Shown here one piece after another: positions 25,609 through 35,699 of a stretch of DNA of 64,000 nucleotides (its first letter is position 1; each line of letters starts with the position of its first letter). The notes beneath the pieces were generated by a model. The model saw only the letters and a program-made list of their open reading frames with translations. It was not told the DNA's origin and made no database searches. This stretch comes from Arabidopsis thaliana (lineage: Eukaryota; Streptophyta; Magnoliopsida; Brassicales; Brassicaceae), in contig NC_003074.8 in assembly GCF_000001735.4 (NCBI RefSeq), positions 18,235,261-18,299,260 of the forward strand, in the 5' to 3' direction. A program made the position numbers and the translations under genes.

Positions 25609-25820
25609 CTCTCTCTCTCTTTCTCTCTGCTTCTTCTCCGGTCTCTGTGAGTGTGAGGGTTTAATTTTTGTCTTTAGTGTTCTTCTGGAGAAAAACAGCC
25701 AATTGTTGTGAAGTAATTAAACTAAATTAAAATACACCAATAATAAAAGGAACGTATTTTGCCAAAAATGTAAGAAAAGTTTCCTTTTATCATTCAATTA
25801 TATTTTCTGGCCTTATTTAA

Positions 25821-25826
25821 GGCCCA
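25821..25826 (-). promoter_or_regulatory. GGCCCA (site II-like) element upstream of DMS3
   Basis: GGCCCAATAAT lies about 280 bp 5' of the DMS3 start codon. It matches the site II core found in promoters of genes active in dividing cells. A single copy is weak evidence by itself. Confidence 0.35.
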
Positions 25827-25869
25827 ATAATCTTCGGAGATTCCAAGTGGGCTTTGTGCTTCATACCTC

Positions 25870-27160
25870 CTTCTGAGCCTGACTTTCTCACTTTGTAGCA
25901 TATTAGTTTGATAATGAAAAAACCCGAACCAGAGGTAATTTCTCGTATTTGAGTTCGATACCGATACATGTCAAACCAGTTTTTATCTTACAAATTCAAC
26001 TAGTTCTGTGTCATGCGTTAGGTTCGTTAGGAAAACGACTCTGTGTATCGATATTGTCGAACGCCGTACTGGTTTTCTATTAAAAAAAAATCATGTGACA
26101 TGATGTTATGTTTTTGCCTAAACATTATCATTTATAACATATTTTATAAGGAATGTTGAATTTAAGCTTTGATTACATTAGAAAGAAAAAAAAAATGAAT
26201 TCCAGCTTTGTTTATGCTTAAAAAAAAATAGTTTAGCTACTCGTGTGGATGTATGAGACTCTCAATGAGTAGTGAAATCGAAAGGTGGTCCAATTTTGGA
26301 GGTGGTGTAGGTCTTGGGTCCTCATAAAGAAAGTTAGGTCGCCGTTATTAAAACAACTGCACATTTTCATTTTTGTGTTTTTTTTTCTCTCTTTTAATTT
26401 ACATCTTAAGACAAATGATCGGCATCATTTGATATTTTAATATCAAAGTTTTGTAGTTCTTGAGTAAATTCTGTATGTATACCTAAACGAATGAAACCTT
26501 TAAATTTTTCGTTCATTCTTTAAAATGTGTCGGATAAATATTGCTTCTAAACTCATGTTACCAATGTTAATCATATAAATCAGAACTTTATGTATAAATG
26601 CATATTATATGCATGTGACCAATAGTTTATTTTAAGCTCGATATAAAGGAAGGATAAATCTCATGAATATATATATTTAAAAATATTTTGTTAAGTAGCA
26701 TATTTAACCATACAAATAAAAGTATTATTAAAAACTGAATTTTATCAAACTAATTAGTAAATAAGTAAATTTATTTATAGAATATAGTTTTTTTTTGTTT
26801 TTAAATATATAAATTCCAAAGTATGTATTGGCTTCAACTTGAATTTCCTCAGATTACACTAGTACATATATATTCGAAATATGGCATCTTCTCATCAAAA
26901 ATATGTAAACATAATAGGTCCACAAGTCCACAAAATTTAAGAAAAAGTCAAATAATATTTTATATAGGATATAACAAATATGTAAATACAGAATTCGATC
27001 ATTACAAATGTCAGAAGACTTTATAACAAATGGAAATAAAGGCGATTGGCGTTAAAATAAGAGAAGACAAAAGTAGAAACCTCGTGAACTTCGTAAAAAC
27101 ACTTAACGGCGTTTAACCGAACCCCACGTGACTCCGTTAATGATTTTCATTTTATCGGTG
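25870..27160. other. Intergenic between divergent DMS3 and IQD21
   Basis: About 1.3 kb of AT-rich sequence. The first part belongs to the DMS3 promoter side; the last 100 bp, rich in TCTCTC, is the IQD21 promoter and leader. No other gene or repeat recognised. Confidence 0.55.
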
Positions 27161-27300
27161 GTGAAATGAGTGAGACATCCTCTCCTTCTCAACTTAAGTC
27201 TCTCTGTGACTTCTCTCTCTCACCTCTTCTTATCTCTCTCGTTCTCTTTCTCTAAACTTCAACAATCGCTTCTAATCGTTTGATCACATTGCACAAACAT

Positions 27301-27455
27301 GTAAGTTCCTCAATTAACATATATGTCTAACTTTTATGCATGTTGTTGTATGTATGACAATGTTATACATTTTTGGTTTTGGCTACAATTGGAATTGGTT
27401 TTGCTATTGGTGTAATTACAGCTATTTTTGGGAATCTTTAAACATAATGTTTCAG
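27301..27455 (+). other. 5'-UTR intron of IQD21
   Basis: A CT-rich leader ends in ACAAACAT|GTAAGT at 27300/27301, and a TTTCAG acceptor ends at 27455, before the start ATG at 27495. A leader intron directly upstream of the start is common in this family and often raises expression. Not confirmed by transcript data. Confidence 0.6.
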
Positions 27456-27494
27456 TATTAATAGAGCTTATGATCAAAGAGTGTTGCCGGAAAT

Positions 27495-30400
27495 ATGGGG
27501 AAGAAAGGGAGTGGTGGATGGTTCTCGACGGTGAAGAAGAAAGTCTTCAAATCCTCTCCTAAAGACTCCAAGGTTCTAATCACACCTTTAATTACTATTT
27601 TTATTTTGTCAACCACCATTATATATACATATATTTATGTATGACAACGTATTAAAGAAAATTAGGACACTTAAGTGGGATGTGTAGAAGTATATATGAG
27701 GATCTTCATGAAAACATATCCTAGCTTAAAGAAAGATAGAACTATAGTAATCAAATTACAAATATGCATAACGTTTCAAGTGATTTTAGCATTGCTAACA
27801 AAACATAACTTTAATAATAAGATATAACTAATACGACCGCATAACTACTTTTTCATAAGTAAGCAATTTGGTTTAGTGTCTTTTTCTTCTTGATTGAAAG
27901 CAATTTTCCATACTAATTACATAAATAACATTTTTTTTTGCATTGAACACTTTTTTCTTATTTTTCTACCTATTTAATAGGATTCGTAAGATATATTTAT
28001 GCATATTATAGCTTAAAAGAGGAAAAAACAATATACGATCTTTCATCTTATAAATGTATGACAAGTTGAGTTACAAAAAGTAAATGTTTAGACCGTATAT
28101 ACTTATTAATTAAAAGCCGAAAAAGATTGGTCCCCTTGTGAAAGAGATAGACTAAGAAGGCTCCTTATAAGAGCATCTAAATATGATTTTTGTGACACCG
28201 AAAAAAATCTTTTTTCCATCTCCCAATTTTCATGTGCATTGCTTTGTTCCCTCACCATCACTCCACCCCATTTATTTCCCCACCTATAGATATATACATT
28301 AAATTTATTTCATAAACTTGTATCTATAGATAGTCATATCTTCACATTACCATAATATAGAGGTTCTCTTTTTACCACTATCCAAAGTCCCCACAATCTT
28401 TATCATCTTTTTATATATTTTGGATCTCAACTCTAGCCCTTTTCTATTGGTTCTCAAAATTTATTATAGACATATAGTAAAAACAAATGTTAAATACTTT
28501 GGACGTAAACATTAAAACTAAAAAGGAAGTAATCATAAGCCAACAAGTTTATTAAGATGGAAATTATTCAAATGTTAGATTACTGTTATTATGTGAATAT
28601 GTCACACTTAATTTACTTACATGCAGAGAGAGAACAACATTGGTAGTAATAACGCCGACATATGGCAGCAGCAGCATGATACGCAAGAAGTCGTGTCGTT
28701 TGAACATTTTCCGGCGGAAAGTTCACCGGAGATCTCCCATGACGTCGAGAGCACAGCATCTACTCCAGCAACTAATGTTGGAGACAGAAAACACGCTATG
28801 GCTGTAGCTATAGCCACTGCAGCTGCTGCCGAAGCCGCGGTTGCAGCCGCACAAGCTGCCGCTAAAGTCGTTCGACTTGCCGGCTACAACCGCCAGACGG
28901 AGGAAGATAGCGCCGCCGTGCTAATCCAATCGCACTATAGGGGTTATTTGGTAATTTTCTATCCCTAAATTTTACTATCAAATCATTTCCAACTCTCATT
29001 TGTCAATAACATGCACCCTCGAATATAACCATTTTACAATCAAATTTTACCACTTCTCTTACCCACAAAAATCGAAATGCATTTTGCCTAGAATCCGTTA
29101 TGACTATAATTCATTTCAGTATTATCGCTAAACCGGTTTTAGTGGAATTTCGTGTTTTAGTATACACAATTTATTGACTAAATTTGTTTTTGTTTTTTTT
29201 TCATTGTAAACTTGCAGTAATGCCAAACCAGAAATCTTAAGAAACATTCTAGGTTATTCAAATTATGACCGGTTTTGTGTTTTTTTTTTCTTTCTAGGCG
29301 AGACGAGCACTTCGTGCCTTAAAAGGACTAGTTAGGCTACAAGCATTGGTCCGTGGCAACCACGTACGAAAACAGGCACAGATGACTATGAAATGTATGC
29401 AAGCATTGGTTCGTGTCCAAGGCCGAGTCAGAGCAAGAAGACTCCAAGTGGCTCATGACCGGTTTAAGAAACAGTTTGAGGAAGAAGAGAAGCGGTCCGG
29501 GATGGAAAAACCGAACAAGGGTATTGATATCAATACATACTAAATCACCCAATATGTATGTACATCTATAATTAGTGGTGAACCTAATATTTGTATGGTT
29601 AAGTAGGGTTTGCGAATCTCAAAACGGAACGAGAGAAGCCGAAGAAATTACATGAAGTGAATCGAACCAGTCTGTACCAAACTCAAGGAAAGGTAATGAT
29701 GAAAAATCTTAGGTACTATTTTGCTCACGTTTCAATGTTTTTCTTTTAAGTAATTACACTATTGGCATATCTTTTTAGGAAAAAGAGAGGAGTGAAGGAA
29801 TGATGAAAAGAGAGAGGGCTCTAGCTTATGCGTACACTTACCAGGTTGGTCGCCACTCTGTTTCTGTTAGAGAAAAATTCCCTCTTAATTGTCATAAAAT
29901 ATGCTATGCATTATAGGTCCTTAAACATCTTTCATAATAGTTTTGGTTTTCATATTGAAGCGCCAAATGCAACACACAAATAGTGAAGAAGGGATTGGGC
30001 TTTCTTCTAATGGGCCTGATAGAAACCAATGGGCTTGGAATTGGCTTGACCATTGGATGTCTTCCCAGCCATACACTGGCCGTCAAACTGGTCCGGGTCC
30101 CGGTCCCGGACAGTACAATCCTCCTCCGTATCCGCCTTTTCCGACAGCTGCGGCAACCACCACATCTGATGATGTATCGGAGAAGACGGTGGAAATGGAC
30201 GTGACCACTCCGACTAGCCTCAAGGGCAATATAATCGGGCTTATTGATCGAGAGTATATAGACTTAGGATCATATAGACAAGGCCATAAGCAACGGAAAA
30301 GCCCAACCCATATACCAAGCTATATGGCTCCAACCGCATCTGCTAAGGCTAAAGTTCGAGATCAAGGCCCAACCGTCAAACTACAAGGAACTTCGTTTAT

Positions 30401-30599
30401 GCCGTATTGGAACTCCTCGACCAAAAACGGGTCGGTTAATGGATCAGGTTGTGATTCGTCAAGTTCAGGTGGAGCAATAACAACTGGTTATCCCGGTCCT
30501 AGGAGTCCGAACCCAAAATCGGATATCCGACGTAAACCGGTTAGTCCTAGTCAAAGTCCTACCGGGTTTGGAAAGAGAGGCTGGAGGCATGATCATTAG
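27495..30599 (+). CDS. IQD21: IQD21, IQ67-domain calmodulin-binding protein
   Basis: Exons 27495-27572, 28627-28950, 29298-29520, 29607-29692, 29779-29844 and 29961-30599 join to 1416 nt, giving 471 aa. The N-terminus is short and basic ([19 protein letters not shown]). An Ala-rich helix precedes the IQ67 domain: [19 protein letters not shown], then [10 protein letters not shown] and [15 protein letters not shown]. The phase-0 intron inside the first IQ motif (GYL|ARR) is the hallmark of the IQD family. The C-terminal part is Pro/Ser-rich and probably disordered, with RSPNPKSD and [11 protein letters not shown]. Family knowledge: IQD proteins bind calmodulin and associate with microtubules or the plasma membrane as scaffolds. 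Likely At3g49260. Intron 1 is about 1.05 kb, large for this genome. Confidence 0.96.
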
Positions 30600-30694
30600 A
30601 AGAAAGTATATGTAATCTTGAATAAAAACTTACATGTGTGGTTGGTTAATTATCTTGTTTGAAATATATTTTCCCTGTTACATAATTGTATATG

Positions 30695-30945
30695 ACATTA
30701 ATAATTGAACATGTCTTCTCAAGTTTTTAACGTCGCGGTCAAAATCTACTTTGATTTCCTTAAATAAGGTCATATCGGATTGGTTTGGTTGAACCGAATA
30801 TACCAGGAGTATATGGCCAACAAAATAAGCTCAATGAGCATACAAAACTTGGAAGGAGGCTAAAGAGTTAGTTTTGGTAAAAGAAAACCTTAATGTCCTC
30901 ACATCACGTGGTTAACTTAAAGAATGCTCACATCTCCGGATACAT
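30695..30945. repeat. Dispersed duplicate, copy 1 (partner at 33786-33985)
   Basis: The segments GAACATGTCTTCTCAAGTTTTTAA, ACTTGGAAGGAGGCT, GTTAGTTTTGGTAAAAG and GAAAACCTTAATGTCCT recur in the same order and orientation about 3.1 kb downstream with indels. No coding potential. Confidence 0.75.
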
Positions 30946-31140
30946 TGTAAACTATTTGATAGATCTTTCCCATGCAAAGTAAACAGATCTCTAGAATACA
31001 CATGTGTAGAGTTGTCTTCGAGTTATGCGCAAACGAGAAGACTAGTCATGAAGTGACTCCAATCCCAACAGAGGCTTTGAGTCTTTGGCATTACAAGGAG
31101 AAGAGTGAAGACTCTCACTCAAAGACAAGGACGTCACGCG

Positions 31141-31456
31141 CTTGTTGCCTACAAAGGAACTGTGTTGTTTTAGATCTAGCTTTAATGTTAGAACATTTCA
31201 GGAAAACTTGGGGACAAAGTGCAGAAAGTAGTTGAGTTGAGGGTGTGTTTGGGAGCTAGTAGATTCGTGCCTTGTTGTTGTACAAGCACAAGAGAGAGCT
31301 TGTTGCCTAGAAAGGAACTGTGTCGTTTTAGATCTAGTTTTAATGTTAGAACATTTCAGGAAAACTGGGGACAAAGTTCATAAAGTAGTTGAGTTGAGGG
31401 TGTGTGGGAGCTAGTAGATTCGTGTCTTGTTATTGTACAAGCACAAGAGAGAGCTC
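31141..31456 (+). repeat. 158-bp tandem duplication
   Basis: Two adjacent copies (31141-31298 and 31299-about 31456) share CTTGTTGCCTA(C/G)AAAGG, TTTAATGTTAGAACATTTCA, AGTTGAGTTGAGGGTGTGT and TACAAGCACAAGAGAGAGCT. They differ by a few substitutions and small indels. They lie directly before an LTR-like stretch and probably belong to the same element. Confidence 0.85.
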
Positions 31457-31720
31457 GTTACAAACCTTATTCTAGTGGATTCCGGGACAACAAGTTTCCC
31501 GGCGTGAATAGGGTTTCATTCAGAGACCCGAACACGTTAAAGTCTCGATCTTGCACTTTACTTTCTCTCCATATTTCTTTGTTTCTTGTTCTGTTTTCTA
31601 GTTCTCTTCAAAGTTCTTTACAAACGAGTGTTAATCAAAGAGATAGAGTGAGTTTATTCCGCAAAGACATGAGTTTTATCAACTCTAAACCTCACAACAT
31701 GAGATCCTAATATTGAAAAC
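31457..31720 (+). mobile_element. Copia-like LTR fragment (tentative)
   Basis: CTAGTGGATTCCGGGACAACAAG, then TTCCCGGCGTGAATAGGGTTTC, GACCCGAACACGTTAAA, and then a T/C-rich tract resemble the R/U5 part of plant Copia LTRs, including the (A/T)GTGGATTCCGGG block near the polyadenylation zone. No second LTR, primer-binding site or gag-pol was found nearby. At best it is a solo or broken LTR. Confidence 0.4.
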
Positions 31721-32100
31721 TATAAAGATAAAACTCGTGAACTTTCTCGATGAGTTGTAATCTTTTTAAAAAATCTATGATTGCCTTTTCAGATTCCTTA
31801 TAAAGAACAAACAAAATTCTAAAAGATAAATAAACATATATGTAGACAGTTTATTAGTGTTTTCAAAACCAAATTGATGAAAATGATCTGCAGATGAAAT
31901 TTCTTGGTTCACAAGTTTATTAACTTGATTATTTAAGAAGAAAAAAAAATTCAATGATTCAAAGTTTGAATTCTTTTACCGAAAGTAAAAATGCAAACAA
32001 TTGACCAATTCTTTGACCAAGTTTATTATAGCTTATTATTGATTAGTTTGACAGTTACACATCATATTTTCATCTCTACTTCATCATCATAATTCTTAGT

Positions 32101-32448
32101 TCATCCGCGGTGGCGGTGGCGACAAACGAATAACACGGTTTATTGTCTGATCGTGGCTTGGGTTTGGGTATGTTTTCGGATAACCCATCATCCGCGGTGG
32201 CGGGGCGACAAACGAATAACACGGTTTGTTGTCTAACCGCGGCTTGGGTTTGGGTATGCTTTCGGATAATCCATCATCCGTGGTGGCGGTGGCGACAAAC
32301 GAATAACACGGTTTATTGTCTGATCGTGGCTTGGGTTTGGGTCTTTTTTCGGATAATCCATCATCCGTGGTGGCGGTGGCGACAAACGAATAACACGGTT
32401 TGTTGTCTGACCGCGGCTTGGGTTTGGGTATGTTTTCGGATAATCCAT
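32101..32448 (-). repeat. 87-bp coding tandem array in the first Pro-rich peptide gene
   Basis: Four units begin at 32448, 32361, 32274 and 32188 (minus strand), each coding for (M)DYPK..PNP...QT.NRVIRLSPPPPRM. Spacing is 87, 87 and 86 bp. The third unit carries a nonsense codon (32235-32233), and a 1-bp deletion lies between units 3 and 4. A degenerate fifth unit precedes them (METGTNPSHDQTTNGWGR). Confidence 0.9.
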
Positions 32449-32970
32449 CATCCGCGATGGCGGTGGCCGCGTAGGACGACCCCAACCGTTTGTTGTCTGA
32501 TCGTGGCTTGGGTTTGTGCCTGTTTCCATCATTTTCGGAATACTCTCTTCAACCTACATTATTTTTTTGGTTTGGTGAAAAAATTCACGATGGTTATCAT
32601 ATACAGATCTATTTTGAAGTGAGTGAAAATGTTGATTATTAATCAGAGAGAAAATTAAAATCTATGACAAATGTGAAATGTACATTTTGGTTAATGATAC
32701 TGCTTACCATATTTAGTGAATATTGGTCGGTGTGAGGAACTCCATCTTCATGGCTCTCTCCAAACCCTAAAAGCGAAAATGGAATTCAATAAACAACCAT
32801 ATTAATAGATTATAATTGTGAAAATGGTAATAATCAGAATAGATCTTTGATATTAAAAATGTAAGACTATCTAATTAGATGATATAAAACATTCTCAAAT
32901 TACTTGAAGAACACAATGGAAGAAGGAGCAAGAACGACATGAGAACCACCAGCTGCATCTTTGAAAACAT
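32233..32970 (-). CDS. Secreted Pro-rich repeat peptide precursor (multi-copy, C-terminally truncated)
   Basis: Exons 32970-32904, 32766-32708 and 32553-32233 join to 447 nt, giving 148 aa. Exon 1 is a signal peptide (MFSKMQLVVLMSFLLLLPLCSS). Exon 2 gives GFGESHEDGVPHTDQYSLNM. Exon 3 opens VEESIP and then carries tandem copies of a DYPK..PNPSHDQT-like motif separated by IRLSPPPPRM. It was probably longer: past the TAG at 32233 the array continues and, once a 1-bp deletion is allowed for, ends in PPPPRMN and TAA at 32096. That matches the PPPKMN ends of its paralogues at 41.7 and 44.5 kb. A TATA box (33037-33044) sits about 70 bp before the start. Annotated elsewhere, I believe, as extensin-like At3g49270, but it lacks SPPPP-Y extensin repeats. 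See findings for the PSY-like interpretation. Confidence 0.8.
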
Positions 32971-33160
32971 GTTTTTTTTTCCGAGAAAAAATATATATTT
33001 TGGTTTTGTTGTTTGGAAGAAGAACGCATGCTTCTCTATATATAGTAGACATAGTTCGTAGGCCAATGAACGCATACTGGCAGATGCGGACGTACAGCAT
33101 GGGGAAAGTAGGCACGTGCCTACTGTTTTTTGTTCTCCCTCGAATAGCTATATAAATTAA

Positions 33161-33416
33161 GACCATCTCCATCAGGCTAATACTGCGTGGGTTTCTCAAC
33201 AATATTATTTTAATCAATTTATAATAATTAAGTTATTTATTTAAATTTTAAACTATAAAAAAAAAGAATTGGGCCATTAATATAAAGACACGTGGAAAGA
33301 TATTATCTCTAAGTTTCTCAAACTAGAAACGTGTCTGACTCTCTCTCCTATTTTTTCATTATTTTATATTTTTTTGTCTCCAGATACTCTCTCAGATACT
33401 CCCGATGGAGATGCTC
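33161..33416. mobile_element. PIF/Harbinger-like MITE
   Basis: Termini GACCATCTCCATC (33161) and GATGGAGATGCTC (ending 33416) form inverted repeats with one mismatch in 13. They are flanked by the 3-bp duplication TAA (33158-33160 and 33417-33419). The GAGCATCTCCATCGG-type end plus TAA target duplication is typical of Harbinger MITEs in Brassicaceae. AT-rich and non-coding inside. Confidence 0.8.
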
Positions 33417-33785
33417 TAACAAAACAATTCAAGTAAAATCAAGAAGTGCTTTAGTCCAATTTTTTATTTATTTCACAACCATATAAATTTTATTTTTTAT
33501 CCAAAATTTTATAAAACCCAATAGACCATTGAAACGATGATTGGCCTACCATCATCGACCTTATTTTTATAGAAACAAAATTTCTTTCTCATTGATTCAT
33601 CGTAATACTATTTAGTATTTATTTTTAATATATGTAGCTATATAATTGTACTCTGGATTAAAAAAACATATTCTGGATCTTCCACTGTCTACTGGTGGGA
33701 AAATGGCTAAGTAAAGTAACTATGCACTACACATTTACTACAATTCAAACTAAATGTTTTGGTCCAAGATTTTCGTCTCTGAGAA

Positions 33786-33985
33786 TTAACATATTAATAG
33801 TGGAACATGTCATCTCAAGTTTTTAATGTCACGGTATTATACCACCAAACGACGAGCATAAACAACTTGGAAGGAGGCTGATCGAGGAGTTAGTTTGGTA
33901 AAAAGACAATTCCATAATCCATAAAAGAAAACCTTGATGTCCTGTTTCTCATGGTTAACTCAAAGAACGCTCACATCTCTTTATA
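33786..33985. repeat. Dispersed duplicate, copy 2 (partner at 30695-30945)
   Basis: Contains GAACATGTCATCTCAAGTTTTTAA, ACTTGGAAGGAGGCT, AGTTAGTTTGGTAAAA and GAAAACCTTGATGTCCT in the same order as the upstream copy, with a short insertion before GAAAACC. Its end abuts the reverse-strand LINE remnant. Confidence 0.75.
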
Positions 33986-33989
33986 GTGA

Positions 33990-34440
33990 GAACAAGTGTA
34001 GTTGCGGAATGGAAGAGTCCGTGAGTATGGGAACTAGGCAGCCCCATCTTGACGTGAATCTGTGGCCAACGAGACCACGAGATAGTGATGACCAAACTTG
34101 AGAGGAGTATGACCAGGAAAAAAAAGATGGTCCCTTGTCTCTACTTGTTCACTACAAAATACACAATTACTACTCGCTCCCACATTCCACTTTACCAATC
34201 TATCTCACGTAGCTAGGCCATTATGATTAGTAATTTTGAAATAGAGCTTAGATGTGAAGTTAGGGAACCATACATCCTTGTACCAATCAAAAATTGGATT
34301 TACTTGCTGAAATCAAATGCTGTGTGTCTTGCGAAGCAAACTTACAAGTGAATGAGTCATTTTTTCCTTCTCCAAAGAGGTTGATCCTTGCCGGTTGGTA
34401 ACTTGTTTCTTCTCCATGGAAAAAAATGTCCGTAAGTTAT
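33990..34440 (-). pseudogene. LINE zf-RVT remnant, minus strand
   Basis: The minus strand encodes IFDWYKDVWFPNFTSKLYF, then KITNHNGLAT, a stop, DRLVKWNVGASSNCVFCSEQ and VETRDHL. This is the plant LINE zinc-binding region (W...VWF....K..F, .RL..W, C.FC, E.RDHL). The in-frame TGA replaces the usual R/K before DRL. It faces the plus-strand LINE remnant starting at 34.6 kb. Confidence 0.8.
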
Positions 34441-34589
34441 TACTATTGAAACTAGGTCCGTCTTAATCTATGGGACGATCTTAGGCAAAACCAGTAAAAT
34501 GTTAAAGTTTCTTACTAATTTTTTTTTATCCAAACATTGGACATTTTTACTCTAACAAAAATTTTGAAATTGTTTTTGAACTTATGGCA

Positions 34590-35675
34590 AAAGCGAAGGT
34601 GGTTTAGGGCTACGATCAATTGAGGAGGCAAATAAAGTCTGCATATTGAAGCTAATATGGAGAATTCTTTCAGCGAGAAGTTCATTATGGGTTGATTGGG
34701 TTAAAAAACACCTCATAAGAGACGGCTCATTTTGGGCAGTGAAAGATAACACAACTAGCGGGTCATGGATGTGGAGGAAGATGCTGAAGTATCGGGAACA
34801 AGCAAAGATGTTCCACAAGGTGGAAGTGAAGAATGGGGACACAACTTCCTTTTGGTATGATTCATGGAGCTCAATGGGTGTCATCTATGAAAAGTTAGGA
34901 GATAGAGGCTGCATAGATATGGGAATTCCAAAAAACAGTATGCTTAGTGAAGCGATAAGTAAACCCCGAACAAGAAACCATCGACAAAGCTTCGTGAACC
35001 TCATTGAAGTTGAACTGCAAAACCTGCGAACAAATAGGCGAGAAACAGAACATGATATACCACTATGGAGAGGAAAAATGACTGCTACAGAAAGAATTTT
35101 GTATCCAAGGAGACGTGGCTGCAGATTCGTTCAACAAGGCCAGAGATGCAGGACTACAAAGCGATATGGTTCTCGGATGCAACTCCGAAGTATGCGTTTG
35201 TCACTTGGTTGGTGGTGAAGAATAGAATTGCAACAGGGAGAGAATGCTGAAATGGAACAAAAACGTGGGTACTAGCTGTCTTCTCTGCAACTATCCTTTG
35301 GAGACAAGAGAACATTTATTTTTCCAATGCCCTTATTCGAGAACGGTGTGGAGTGAACTGGCGGGAAGACTACTAGCTAGCAAATATACGGACAATTGGC
35401 TAGATATCATGAAGGAGTTAGTGAGTAAAGATCTTGACGCCACTACAAGGATTGTGCTTCGGTATGTGTTTCAAAACACGATACATTCTATATGGAGAGA
35501 GAGAAATGAGAGAAGACATGGAGAGACGCGCCATCGAGGACGGAGAAGATAATCAGGCTAATCGACAAAAACATAAGGAATCGATTAAGCACGCTAAGGG
35601 TGAGAGGTGAAGAGAAGTACCCAAGAGGAATCCAAGTGTGGTTTGCTTCAAGGCAAGATCAAAATCAAGGATAGA
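34590..35675 (+). pseudogene. LINE retrotransposon 3' remnant (RT C-terminus and zf-RVT)
   Basis: The plus strand encodes GGLGLRSIEEANKVCILKLI and WRILSARSSLWVDWVKKHL, then WMWRKMLKYRE, then VKNGDTTSFWYDSWS. After one frameshift it reads YAFVTWLVVKNRIATGRE, and after a second CLLCNYPLETREHLFFQCPY, SRTVWSELAG and IHSIWRERNERRHGE. This is the canonical 3' half of a plant LINE ORF2. Two frameshifts (about 35090 and 35245) and the missing catalytic RT and endonuclease make it inactive. A pseudogene locus may be annotated here. Confidence 0.9.
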
Positions 35676-35699
35676 TAAGATACACATTTGATCTATTTT

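Noticed and set aside
32143-32622. 159-codon plus-strand open frame opposite the first Pro-rich gene
   Set aside because: It is the antisense reading of the 87-bp repeat; no signal peptide or homologue logic, and splice sites and paralogues support the minus strand.
34646-35552. Three plus-strand frames that could be called hypothetical genes
   Set aside because: They are parts of one frameshifted LINE ORF2 3' end.
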